64,000 bases of DNA, from the NCBI GenBank assembly GCA_963833505.1, contig CAWHYG010000007.1, forward strand, positions 434,001 to 498,000. The letters run 5' to 3'. The position numbers and the translations under genes were made by a program. Positions within the stretch are counted from its first letter, which is position 1, and each line of letters opens with the position of its first letter. A model generated the notes under the pieces. The model worked only from the letters and a program-made list of their open reading frames with translations, did no database searches and was not told the origin of the DNA. This document shows positions 53,010 to 61,293 of this stretch, piece after piece. Source of the stretch: CAWHYG01 sp963833505. GTDB lineage: Bacteria > Eisenbacteria > RBG-16-71-46 > CAIMUX01.

Positions 53010-53981
53010 ATGAACGGCCTGGACAAGCGATACCTGGTGACGGGCGGAGCGGGATTCATCGGCTCGCATATCGCGGAGCGTCTGATCCGGGACGGCTGCG
53101 CGGTGCGGGTCCTGGACAACTTCGCCACCGGGAGCCGGGGCACGGCCGAGCTGCTGCAGGGGATGGGCCCCGGACGGTGCGAGATCCTGGAAGGCGACAT
53201 CCGGGACCGGGGCGCCGTCGAGGCGGCGTTCCGCGGCGTGACTCACGTGGCGCACCTGGCGGCGCTTCCCAGCGTGCAGCGATCGGTCGAGGATCCGTTG
53301 AGCAGCCATGAAGTGAACATCACCGGAACGCTCCACCTCCTCGACCAGGCCCGGAAGAACGGGATCCGCCGCTTCGTCCTGGCCGGATCTTCAAGCGTGT
53401 ACGGAGACCAGCCGGAGCTGCCCAAGCGCGAGATGATGCCGCCGAATCCGCGCTCTCCCTACGCGCTCGGCAAGCTCGCGGCCGAGACCTACTGCGTCCT
53501 CTTTCGTGAGCTGTACGGCGTTCCGACCGTGGTCCTGCGGTACTTCAACGTCTTCGGTCCGCGGCAGAATCCCGATTCGCAGTACGCGGCTGTCATTCCG
53601 CTGTTCATCCGGGCGCTCCTTCAGAACGACGCTCCGCACATCTACGGCGACGGGGGCCAGACGCGCGATTTCACCTACATCGAGAACGTGGTCGAGGCGA
53701 ATCTCCTCGCCTTCGAGGCCTCGGAAGAGAAGGTCGCAGGAAGCGTCTTCAACGTCGCGTGCGGAGACCGGACCTCGCTCCTCGACCTGCTGGCCATGCT
53801 CACCGCCATCATCGGCTGGAAGGGACGGCCTGTCTTCGAGGCGGCACGGGCCGGCGACGTGCGCGACTCGCAGGCGGCCGTCCAAGAGGCGGCGCGTTGC
53901 CTCGGTTTCCGGCCGAGGGTCGGGCTTCGCGAAGGGCTCGAGAACACGGTGGCGTGGTATCGGAGGAGCTTGAATGGTTGA
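53010..53981 (+). CDS. Nucleotide-sugar epimerase (SDR), WbpP/GalE-like
   Basis: A 323-residue extended SDR with AAAGGAA upstream. Markers: YLVTGGAGFIGSHIAERL, AALPSVQRSVEDPL, SSSVYGDQ, the Y-x-x-x-K in SPYALGKLAAETY, RYFNVFGPRQNPDSQYAAVIP and GDGGQTRDFTYIENVV. The pattern is that of UDP-GlcNAc(A) 4-epimerases such as WbpP and TviC. Placed directly after the dehydrogenase, it likely epimerises the same sugar; the exact substrate is inference. Confidence 0.85.
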   Translation: MNGLDKRYLVTGGAGFIGSHIAERLIRDGCAVRVLDNFATGSRGTAELLQGMGPGRCEILEGDIRDRGAVEAAFRGVTHVAHLAALPSVQRSVEDPLSSHEVNITGTLHLLDQARKNGIRRFVLAGSSSVYGDQPELPKREMMPPNPRSPYALGKLAAETYCVLFRELYGVPTVVLRYFNVFGPRQNPDSQYAAVIPLFIRALLQNDAPHIYGDGGQTRDFTYIENVVEANLLAFEASEEKVAGSVFNVACGDRTSLLDLLAMLTAIIGWKGRPVFEAARAGDVRDSQAAVQEAARCLGFRPRVGLREGLENTVAWYRRSLNG

Positions 53982-54747
53982 GGAACGAACCGCGGATCGC
54001 TGGATCCACCCGGAAGCGGAAGTCGGCGAAGGCACGGAGATCGGGTACGGGGCCGTTTTGGAGCAAGGCGTTCGCGTCGGGCGGAACTGCCGGATCGGGC
54101 ACCACGTCGTCTTACGGGCGGGAAGCCTCATCGGCGACGACGTGCGGATCGACGACTTCGTGGTGGTGGGGAAGTGGCCGCTTCGGGCGGTCAACAGCAT
54201 CCTCAAGCCGACCCAGGAGCTGCCGCCCGCGCGGATCGAGGCCGGCTGCCTGCTCGGCACGGGCGTGGCGATCTACCGGGGCGCCGAGCTGGCGCAGAAC
54301 GTCCTGGTCGCCGATCAGGCCACGGTGCGAGAGCGGGTCGCCGTGGGCGCGTTCACGATTGTCGGTCGCGGTGTGGTCATCGAGAACGACTGCCGCGTGG
54401 GCCGGTACTGCAAGCTCGAGACCGAGTGCTATATCACGGCCTACTCCACGCTGGAAGATCGGGTCTTCATCGCTCCGCAGGTCGCCACCTCGAACGATCG
54501 CTTCATCGGGCGGACCGAGGAGCGATTCGAGCACTTCAAGGGAGTCACGGTCCGAAAGGGAGGCCGGGTCGGCGTCGGCGCGGTCATCCTTCCCGGCCTC
54601 ACGGTGGGGGAGGACGCGCTGATCGCGGCCGGGTCGGTCCTGACGCGGGATGCTCCGGCGGGCATGATCCTGCTGGGAAGCCCCGCCAAGGTGCTCCGTC
54701 CCGTGCCGGAGGAGCAGCTTCTCAAGAACCAGGGATGGCCGGAGTGA
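53974..54747 (+). CDS. Left-handed beta-helix (hexapeptide) acyltransferase
   Basis: A 257-residue protein overlapping the epimerase by eight bases, with GGAGGAG upstream. The whole chain is hexapeptide repeats ([LIV]-G-x-x-x-x), for example IGYGAVLEQGVRVGRNCRIGHHVVL, and the C-terminal half has the active-site type region RFIGRTEERFEHFKGV and VGVGAVILPGLTVGEDALIAAGSVLT. It is longer than WbpD-type sugar N-acetyltransferases (about 190) because of extra N-terminal coils. Between an epimerase and an aminotransferase it probably acylates an amino sugar. Confidence 0.82.
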   Translation: MVEERTADRWIHPEAEVGEGTEIGYGAVLEQGVRVGRNCRIGHHVVLRAGSLIGDDVRIDDFVVVGKWPLRAVNSILKPTQELPPARIEAGCLLGTGVAIYRGAELAQNVLVADQATVRERVAVGAFTIVGRGVVIENDCRVGRYCKLETECYITAYSTLEDRVFIAPQVATSNDRFIGRTEERFEHFKGVTVRKGGRVGVGAVILPGLTVGEDALIAAGSVLTRDAPAGMILLGSPAKVLRPVPEEQLLKNQGWPE

Positions 54748-54789
54748 CGAGAACCGGCCCGTTGCGCTCCGTCAGGAAAGGAGACTTCC

Positions 54790-55915
54790 GTGGCCAAGGT
54801 GCAGGTTCCCCTGCTCGACGTGAAAGCCCAGTTCGCCACGATCCGCGAGCCGCTTCTCCGGGCGGTTGAAGAGACCCTGGCCGGCGGCCAGTGGGTGCTC
54901 GGGCCCGCCGTTCGCGAGCTTGAAGAGGCGCTCGCGCGATTTTTGAAGCTTCCCCACGCGGTCGGAGTCGCATCGGGAACTGACGCGCTGCTCGTTTCGC
55001 TGCGGGCTTTGGACTGCGGACCCGGCGATGAGGTTCTGCTTCCCTCTTACACGTTCTTCGCCTCCGCGGGCGCGGTGTACAACGCCGGCGCGCGGCCGGT
55101 CTTCCTCGACATCGAGGATTCGACCTACAACCTCGATCCGGTCCGACTGGAAGCCGCGCTGACGCCGCGGACCAAGGCGGTCATGCCGGTTCACCTGTTC
55201 GGACAGACGGCCGACATGGGGCCGATCCTGAAGTTCTGCCGCGCGCGCGGGATCGCGGTCATCGAGGACGCCGCCCAGGCGATCGGCGCCACCTGGCAGG
55301 GCACGCCGGTCGGCGGGATCGGGGATCTGGGTTGCTTTTCGTTCTATCCCTCCAAGAATCTCGGAGGGATGGGCGACGGCGGCCTGATCACCACGACGCG
55401 TGACGACCTCGCCGAGAAGGTCCGAACCCTCCGGGTGCACGGGGCGAGGACCACGTACTTTCACGATGAAGTCGGGTTCAACAGCCGGCTCGATTCGCTC
55501 CAGGCCGCGATCCTCAGGGTCAAGCTGGACCACCTGGAGGACTGGGCCCAGTTGCGGGCGGAGCACGCCCGCGTCTATACCGAGGCTTTCGCGAATCTCG
55601 CGGCCATCGCGCCCCCGCTGGAATCCGGACTCGGCCGGCACGTCTGGAACCAGTACGTGATCCGGGTGCGCCGGGGATCCCGCGACGCGCTGCAAGCGCA
55701 TCTCGAAGGAAGAGGGGATCGGCACCGCGATCTACTATCCGCTGCCGCTTCACCTGCAGCCCTGCTTCCGCTCCCTCGGCTACCACGAGGGGGATCTGCC
55801 GCGCTCGGAGCTGGCGGCGAAGCAGACGCTGGCGCTGCCGGTCTATCCGGAGATGACGGAGGTGCAGCAGGCGGCGGTGATCGACGCGATAAAGGGGTGG
55901 GCTGGGCGGCAGTGA
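54790..55915 (+). CDS. DegT-type aminotransferase (WbpE-like), frameshifted near the 3' end
   Basis: PLP-dependent sugar aminotransferase, GTG start with AAAGGAGA upstream. The main part is intact: VPLLDVKAQFATIRE, GVASGTDALLVSLRAL, PSYTFFASAGAVY, EDAAQAIGA, and the catalytic Lys in FSFYPSKNLGGMGDGG. After DALQAHL the frame changes by +1 near 55705: the continuation KEEGIGTAIYYPLPLH to the stop at 55913-55915 is the expected C-terminus, whereas the uninterrupted frame runs to 56118 with unrelated Gly/Ala-rich sequence. One extra G before AAGGAAGAG would explain it. It would transfer an amino group to the sugar made by the cassette. Confidence 0.82.
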
Positions 55916-56048
55916 GCTTGGGCGGCGCAGCGCCGGACTTGGACTGGGTCACGGCTCCAGGAGGACCCTGCCTGTCCTCGATCTCGGCTATCCGGAGTCG
56001 CTTCCCGGATCTGCGCGTCTTTCCAGTCTCATCCGTGACGAGAAGGAA

Positions 56049-56077
56049 GTGGCGCCCTGAAGCGACGCGGGCGCCAC
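56049..56077 (+). terminator. Perfect 9-bp hairpin after the aminotransferase cassette
   Basis: GTGGCGCCC (56049-56057) and GGGCGCCAC (56069-56077) with an 11-base loop. There is no T-run, so it could be a terminator for the cassette or another structured element. Confidence 0.4.
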
Positions 56078-56254
56078 GGTTCAGATATCCAACCTCAAGG
56101 GGAATCGCAACGAGCTGAAAGTGTGCGCGAGGACCGGGTCCGCTGGACCGACGTCGTTTCTGAAGACGTGTGAGCAAGACGTTGACGAGGGGCCGGCCAA
56201 CGCGCGGAGACCGTGGCGCATGGCGTGCGACCCGCACCGCCAAACGCAGAGTCC

Positions 56255-56273
56255 TCCGTGCAAGTTGCACGGA
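56255..56273. promoter_or_regulatory. Operator-like perfect palindrome
   Basis: TCCGTGCAAGTTGCACGGA is a perfect 9-bp inverted repeat around one central base, 136 bases before the PorV/SPOR start. The symmetry fits a dimeric regulator; the regulator is unknown. Confidence 0.45.
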
Positions 56274-56408
56274 ACCCCGGGCCAGTCCTCATGGTCCCGG
56301 GAAATGAGTCGCGGCTCATCGTATAACTCCAACGCCCGCAAGGGGTAACTCCGACGCCCTTTCGCTGCGCCGCCGGCCGTTTGGCACGGAACTCGGATCA
56401 CCGGAGGC

Positions 56409-57863
56409 ATGCACGCCTCCACACCCGCGGGCGGCGGCTCGCGCGGATTTTCGGCGTCGATCGGGCGCCTGGTTGCTTTGTGCCTTTTCCTCGGGTTCGC
56501 GACGAACGCGGGGGCGGACCTGCCGGTCTTCTCCTCGCGCCTCCTCTCGCCGGATCCGGTGTGGCAGGCTCTTCAAGGTTCCCGCGCGGCCACGGCAGGC
56601 GACGTCACCGCGGGCCTCGGCAATCCCGCGGCCGGCGGTCTTCTTCCGGGCGGAGAGGTCACGGTCAGCCACCTGGCCTGGGCGAGCGGACTTTCCCGCG
56701 AATGGGTCGGCGCCGGACTTCCGCTGGCCGGCGGAGAGACGCTGATCGGCGATGCGGGCGTCCTGCACACGGCGGCTCTTCCCGCCTACGACGAGGAAGG
56801 CGCTTCCGTAGGCACGATCCAGCCGTCCGAGTGGACCGGCGGACTTTCGCTGGCCGTGCCCCTGGGCGGCGGTTGCCTGATTGGAGTCGGAGGCCGAGCC
56901 TTTCAATTGACGGATCCGACCAGACCGGTGACGGCGTTCGGCGCGTCCGCCGGCCTTCTGCTCGGTGAGGGATCGCGGCGCCTCGGGCTCGCGTTGACCG
57001 ATCTCGGCCCGTCAGTCTCGAGCGGAGGCCAGAGCTATCCGCTTCCGACGCGCTGGCGCGCCGGCCTCGAACAGGGCTTCGGCGACGGACACGTGATCGC
57101 GATGACGGAGGCCGAGGGCGCCTCCGCCGGATCCGTAACGCCCCGGTTCGGAGTCGCCTTCGGCCCGACCCCGTGGCTGCGGATCCTGGGAGGCGTGTGC
57201 CTGGATCAATCGGCGGGGGAGCCGACGGAGTGGTCGGTGGGTCTGCACGTCGAGCAGAAGGGGATCGGTTTCTCCTACGCCTATCTTCCCGCCGGCGAGC
57301 TCGGCGCGACGCACCAGTTCGGGCTTTCGTTCCGCTTCGGCCGCAGTCCCGAGGCGCGCCGCTCCTCCAACGGTGATCCTGGTTCGGCGTCGGCCGGCGA
57401 ATCGCATCGGCGTCCCGCTTCGCCGCCGGCGACCGAACCGGATCCAGGTCCGTCGGGAGCGACGGCAGACCCCTCATCCGTCTCAGCCTCCGCGCACTCT
57501 GCGCCCGCCGATTCCTCGTCGTTCGGATCCGTCTCGGCCTCCGCACATCGCTCACCGGCCGACGCCTCATCGTTCGGGTCCGCCTCGGCGTCCGCGCTCT
57601 CCGCGCCGGCCGATTCCTCGAGCGCGGCAATGGTCTGGAACGTCTGGGGAGGGCTCTATCGGGATGCGGCTTCCGCTCAGCCGGAGCTGGAGCTGTTCCA
57701 GAAGGCGGGCTGCTCCGATGCTCGTCTGGTGACGAAGGCCGGCAGCGGGGTCCGCGTGCTGGCGGACGCGTTCCCGACGCAGAAGGCCGCGGACGCGCTG
57801 GCGGATCGCTTGCGGCAACGCGCGTTGCTCGTGACCGTCGAGAGCCACAATCGCCCTCAATAG
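56409..57863 (+). CDS. PorV-like outer-membrane barrel fused to a SPOR domain
   Basis: A 484-residue exported protein. After the signal peptide (LVALCLFLGFATNAGA) come QALQGSRAATAGDVTAGLGNPAAGGLLPG, an entry typical of PorV/UPF0164 beta-barrels (shown here in pieces: GSRAATAGD, GNPAAGG), and strand-like blocks to about residue 315 ending HQFGLSFRFGR. A Ser/Ala/Pro linker with three 17-residue repeats follows, then a SPOR domain (about 410-480; WGGLYRDAASAQPELELF, KAGSGVRVLADAFPTQKAADALADRL). SPOR domains bind peptidoglycan lacking stem peptides. The combination would tie an outer-membrane barrel to the wall. Confidence 0.7.
   Translation: MHASTPAGGGSRGFSASIGRLVALCLFLGFATNAGADLPVFSSRLLSPDPVWQALQGSRAATAGDVTAGLGNPAAGGLLPGGEVTVSHLAWASGLSREWVGAGLPLAGGETLIGDAGVLHTAALPAYDEEGASVGTIQPSEWTGGLSLAVPLGGGCLIGVGGRAFQLTDPTRPVTAFGASAGLLLGEGSRRLGLALTDLGPSVSSGGQSYPLPTRWRAGLEQGFGDGHVIAMTEAEGASAGSVTPRFGVAFGPTPWLRILGGVCLDQSAGEPTEWSVGLHVEQKGIGFSYAYLPAGELGATHQFGLSFRFGRSPEARRSSNGDPGSASAGESHRRPASPPATEPDPGPSGATADPSSVSASAHSAPADSSSFGSVSASAHRSPADASSFGSASASALSAPADSSSAAMVWNVWGGLYRDAASAQPELELFQKAGCSDARLVTKAGSGVRVLADAFPTQKAADALADRLRQRALLVTVESHNRPQ
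57474..57626 (+). repeat. Three tandem 51-base repeats in the SPOR-protein linker
   Basis: Three in-frame copies encoding SVSASAHSAPADSSSFG, SVSASAHRSPADASSFG and SASASALSAPADSSSAA. Confidence 0.85.
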
Positions 57864-58017
57864 CCCCATGGATCGGTGATACTCTGTTCGGAGCCGGAAA
57901 GTCGCGCGGGCGCGGACTTGCGGCGTGAACCGGGTCAGACTCGGCGCGGATGAATCCGGCAGAGCGAGGCCGGTCCGGAGGGGTACCCTGAACCCGGCGG
58001 AATGCCCCGCAGCGACC

Positions 58018-58125
58018 GGCGACTGCGAGACCATCCGCAGCGGACGGGCGGCCAGCGACGGCGAGGTGATCCGCAACGGGCGGGCAGCCGGCGACGGCGA
58101 GGCGATCCGAAACCGGCCGCCGGCC
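58018..58125 (+). repeat. Three tandem 36-base repeats upstream of an epimerase
   Basis: Units at 58018-58053, 58054-58089 and 58090-58125, each reading approximately GGCGACGGCGAGNNGATCCG followed by CNNCGGGCGGGCAGCC. They sit in the 303-base interval 57864-58166, which holds no convincing gene. One frame reads GDCETIRSGRAA, SDGEVIRNGRAA, GDGEAIRNRPPA, but it overlaps the next gene out of frame. Confidence 0.75.
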
Positions 58126-58166
58126 CGATCGACAAAGTGCCCGCACCGCGGTCCAGGAGGGACGCA

Positions 58167-59222
58167 ATGGCTCGAATTCTCATCACCGGCGGAGCCGGAT
58201 TCATCGGCTCGCACGCGGCTTTCCAGTTCGCGAGCCAGGGATGGCAGGTCCGGATCCTGGACAATCTCTCCCGGGGAAAGCTGCTCCACAAAGAGGACCC
58301 GAACGCCGAGCACAACTGGAACCGCCTCTCGGCCATCCCGGGCATCGAGCGGATCCGGGGGGACGTCCGGGATGCCTCCACCATCGAGGCCGCGGTGGAC
58401 GGCGCCGACGCCGTCCTGCACGCCGCGGCCCAGACCGCCGTCACCGTCTCGACCGACGACCCGGCCACCGATTTCGACACCAACGCCCTCGGAACCTTCC
58501 GCGTGCTCGACGCCGTCCGGCGCACCGGGAAGAAGGCCAGCGTCGTGTACTGCTCGACCAACAAGGTCTACGGCGACCGCGTGAATACGGTGCCGCTCCG
58601 TGAAGACCAGGATCGCCATGCCTTCGCCGGAGCGCACGAAAACGGCATCCCCGAGGAGTTCGGGACCGATCTCTGCGAGCACACGCCCTACGGTTGCTCC
58701 AAGCTCACCGGCGATCTCTACGTCCAGGATTTCGGGCATCTCTACGGTCTCAAGGTCGGCGTCTTTCGCATGTCCTGCATCTACGGCACCCATCAGTTCG
58801 GGATGGAGGATCAAGGCTGGGTCGCCTGGTTCGCCATCGCCGCGCTGCGGGGCGCGCCCTTGACCGTGTTCGGAGACGGCAAGCAGGTGCGGGACGTTCT
58901 CTGGGTCGAGGATCTGGTCCGCGCCTACCAGGCGTTCCTCGAGCGCGGCCCCCGGATCGGCGTGTACAACATGGGCGGCGGACCGGAATTCACGCTGTCA
59001 CTTCGACAGCTCCTGGCTCGGCTGGAGAGCCGCCTGGGCCGCTCCGTGCCTTATGCGACCGGCCCCTGGCGCCCGAGCGACCAGAAGGTGTACGTGAGCG
59101 ACATCCGGAAGGCCCGCCGTGAGCTGTCCTGGGAGCCGACAGTGTCGCCCAACGAGGGCGTCGATCGCCTCATCGCCTGGGTGAGGGAGAACGAGGGACT
59201 CTTCCGGCACCTCGGATCCTGA
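58167..59222 (+). CDS. Nucleotide-sugar epimerase, CDP-paratose 2-epimerase-like
   Basis: A 351-residue extended SDR; ATG 58167 with AGGAGGGA upstream, the open frame to 58002 being only repeats. Markers: RILITGGAGFIGSHAAFQF, AAQTAVTVSTDDPATDF, STNKVYGD, Y-x-x-x-K in TPYGCSKLTGDLY, MSCIYGTHQFG and GDGKQVRDVLWVEDLV. STNKVYGD plus PYGCSK is the signature of CDP-paratose/CDP-tyvelose epimerases (RfbE/Tyv). Exact sugar cannot be fixed because no CDP-sugar genes are adjacent. Confidence 0.82.
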   Translation: MARILITGGAGFIGSHAAFQFASQGWQVRILDNLSRGKLLHKEDPNAEHNWNRLSAIPGIERIRGDVRDASTIEAAVDGADAVLHAAAQTAVTVSTDDPATDFDTNALGTFRVLDAVRRTGKKASVVYCSTNKVYGDRVNTVPLREDQDRHAFAGAHENGIPEEFGTDLCEHTPYGCSKLTGDLYVQDFGHLYGLKVGVFRMSCIYGTHQFGMEDQGWVAWFAIAALRGAPLTVFGDGKQVRDVLWVEDLVRAYQAFLERGPRIGVYNMGGGPEFTLSLRQLLARLESRLGRSVPYATGPWRPSDQKVYVSDIRKARRELSWEPTVSPNEGVDRLIAWVRENEGLFRHLGS

Positions 59223-59343
59223 AGTCTCGGAGCCCTCCTCGACCGAACCGACGCATCCGGCCCGAACTCGCGGGATTCCGGGCTAAAGCACCCCCTTGCC
59301 GTTCTCGAAAACAGAATTGGGTGAAAACGCGCAGGGAGGATGC

Positions 59344-61293
59344 ATGGCCGGAGCACGTCAAAACCAGGCCTGGACGGCGATCGCCCCGCGGCTCGATGAG
59401 CTCCGCGCGGTCTTGCCGGCATTGTCCGAGCTGCCGGAGGCGCGGGCGGAGAACGCCCCTGTCCTGCTCGGCGCGCTGGCCGACGCGGTCCTTGACCTGC
59501 GCCGCGGCAGCATCCGGGACCAGATCCAGCTCGCGAGCCTTCAGGAGATGGCGGAGTCCTTCCTGCGGGAACGGGGCTCGGACCAGGCGCTCGAAGACCT
59601 GACCCGCTACCTGCGGCCGGCGCTCGACTTCGAGGAGGTGCTGCTTCTCCGGCGGAAACCGGCCGGAGGCATCTGGACCGCCTTTCACGCAGGCCCGGAC
59701 GCAGCGCTTCCGGTGCGGCTTGGACCGGTCGCGTGGAGCCCGGATTGGAACGCGCTGGCGCACGCGCGGGGGGGCGACCTGGTTTCGCTTTCCGGCGAGG
59801 ACGAACCGTTTGCGGAAGGCGGGGAGGGCGAGGATCCACCCCGGAGTGACCCGCGCCGCTACCGCTTCGTGCTCGCTCTGGGCGGAGCGGACGCCGGCGA
59901 CCTCGCGCCGGAGCGCTCCCTGCTCGGCTATCTCTGCCTCAACCCGGAACCCGCGGCGGCTTCCCGAGCGAACTGGGATCTCTCGGAGATCATCCTCCGC
60001 ATCGAGGGGATCCTCGAGTCTTTGTGGCGCCGCGAAGAGAGGGAGAGCGAGGCGCGGCTCCGGCGCCAGCTTCTGGAAGCGATGGGCGACGGCCTCATCG
60101 CTCTCGACGCGGAAGGGACGATCCTCGAGCTGAACGAAGCGGCGGGAAGGCTCCTCGGTCTTGCGCCGGAAACCGCCCTCGGCCAACGCGTCGAGCTGGT
60201 GGACGAAAGCGCGCCCGCGTTTCGCGCCTGGCTCCGCAAGGCGCTCGCCCGCGGCGATGCGCCTCCGGCCCGGGAGTTTTCGATGCGGAGCGGCGGGCGG
60301 GCAGATCCAGCCCAGGAGATCCCCGTCAACGTCTCGGCCAGCGCGCTCCGCGACGAAGAGGGCCGGTTTTCGGGCCTCGTGGTCAACCTGACCGATCTCA
60401 GCTCGCTCCGCGCCATGGAGGAGGAGATCCGCCGCCTCGATCGGCTCGCGGCGCTCGGGCGGTTCGCGGCCGGCGTGGCGCACGAGATCCGGAATCCTCT
60501 GGCGGGGATCGGCGCCGGCGTGGAGTTCTTGGGCGGCCGTCTCGGACCGGACGCCCCGGAGCAGGAGGATCTCCGGTTCCTTCGTCACGAAACCCGCCGG
60601 CTCGACCGCATCGTCTCCGAGATGCTCGACTACACGCGGCCGCGGCCGCTCGATCGGCAGCCCATGGAAGCAGCCTCGCTGGTGGAGCGCGTTCGGCAGT
60701 CGCTCGGCCCGCTGCTTGAAGCAAAGCAGGTCGCCCTCGACGCCGAAGGTCCCGCGGGCCTCGTCTTCTGGGCCGATCCCGACCGACTGGAGCAGGTGCT
60801 TCTGAACCTGGTAAAGAACGCGGTCGAAGTGTCGCCCAGCCCGGGCGCGGTGCGGGTTCGCTGGGAGTTGCGTCCGGCCGGGCCGCGCCAGGCCACCGCG
60901 CGAGAGATCGCCAGCGAGATGTTCGAAGGGCGGGATCTGCGGCCCGCCGGGTCGCGCCAGGCCAACGCGAGAGTCATCGCCGGGGAGATGATCGCAGGGC
61001 GTGATCGGCGCAACGAAGAGACCAGCGTCTGCCCGCCGATCCGATTCCGCATCGAGGACTCCGGACCCGGCATGACTCCGGAAGTGCGTTCGCGCGCCTT
61101 CGAGCCCTTCTTCACGACCAAGGGAACAGGGACCGGGCTCGGGCTGGCCCTTTCGCACGCCATCGTCCAGCAGCACGGCGGGAGGCTCCTGCTCGAGAGC
61201 GCGCCCGGACGCGGCACGGTCGCCATCCTGGAGTTGCCGGAGGGCAGCCCGGAAAGGTGGGAAACAGATGCAGTCGTCCATTCTGATCGTTGA
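59344..61293 (+). CDS. NtrB-like sensor histidine kinase
   Basis: A 649-residue cytoplasmic kinase without membrane segments; ATG 59344 with GGGAGGA upstream. A GAF-like N-terminal region (about 60-230) is followed by a PAS domain (LLEAMGDGLIALDAEGTILELN), the phospho-His H380 in GVAHEIRNPLAGIGAG, N-box LNLVKNAVEVS, G1 EDSGPGM, F-box and G2 GTGLGLALSH. Two tandem 23-residue copies are inserted within the ATPase domain. The downstream NtrC-type regulator overlaps by 26 bases, so they are a pair. The signal is unknown. Confidence 0.88.
   Translation: MAGARQNQAWTAIAPRLDELRAVLPALSELPEARAENAPVLLGALADAVLDLRRGSIRDQIQLASLQEMAESFLRERGSDQALEDLTRYLRPALDFEEVLLLRRKPAGGIWTAFHAGPDAALPVRLGPVAWSPDWNALAHARGGDLVSLSGEDEPFAEGGEGEDPPRSDPRRYRFVLALGGADAGDLAPERSLLGYLCLNPEPAAASRANWDLSEIILRIEGILESLWRREERESEARLRRQLLEAMGDGLIALDAEGTILELNEAAGRLLGLAPETALGQRVELVDESAPAFRAWLRKALARGDAPPAREFSMRSGGRADPAQEIPVNVSASALRDEEGRFSGLVVNLTDLSSLRAMEEEIRRLDRLAALGRFAAGVAHEIRNPLAGIGAGVEFLGGRLGPDAPEQEDLRFLRHETRRLDRIVSEMLDYTRPRPLDRQPMEAASLVERVRQSLGPLLEAKQVALDAEGPAGLVFWADPDRLEQVLLNLVKNAVEVSPSPGAVRVRWELRPAGPRQATAREIASEMFEGRDLRPAGSRQANARVIAGEMIAGRDRRNEETSVCPPIRFRIEDSGPGMTPEVRSRAFEPFFTTKGTGTGLGLALSHAIVQQHGGRLLLESAPGRGTVAILELPEGSPERWETDAVVHSDR
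60871..61008 (+). repeat. 69-base in-frame duplication in the kinase ATPase domain
   Basis: Copy 1 (60871-60939) encodes RPAGPRQATAREIASEMFEG plus RDL; copy 2 (60940-61008) encodes RPAGSRQANARVIAGEMIAG plus RDR. Located between the N-box and the G1 box. Confidence 0.85.

Larger units (their letters stand above)
55916..56408. other. 493-base gene-free interval with palindromes
   Basis: No convincing coding frame on either strand. It contains a hairpin at 56049-56077 and a perfect palindrome at 56255-56273, listed separately. The last 80 bases are relatively AT-richer and precede the PorV/SPOR gene. Confidence 0.6.

Noticed and set aside
55699..56118. Uninterrupted C-terminus of the aminotransferase frame
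   Set aside because: It is Gly/Ala-rich and unrelated to the family; the +1 frame carries the conserved ending.
59283..59310. Possible sigma-54 promoter before the NtrB-like gene
   Set aside because: The GG and GC elements are 16 bases apart instead of ten.
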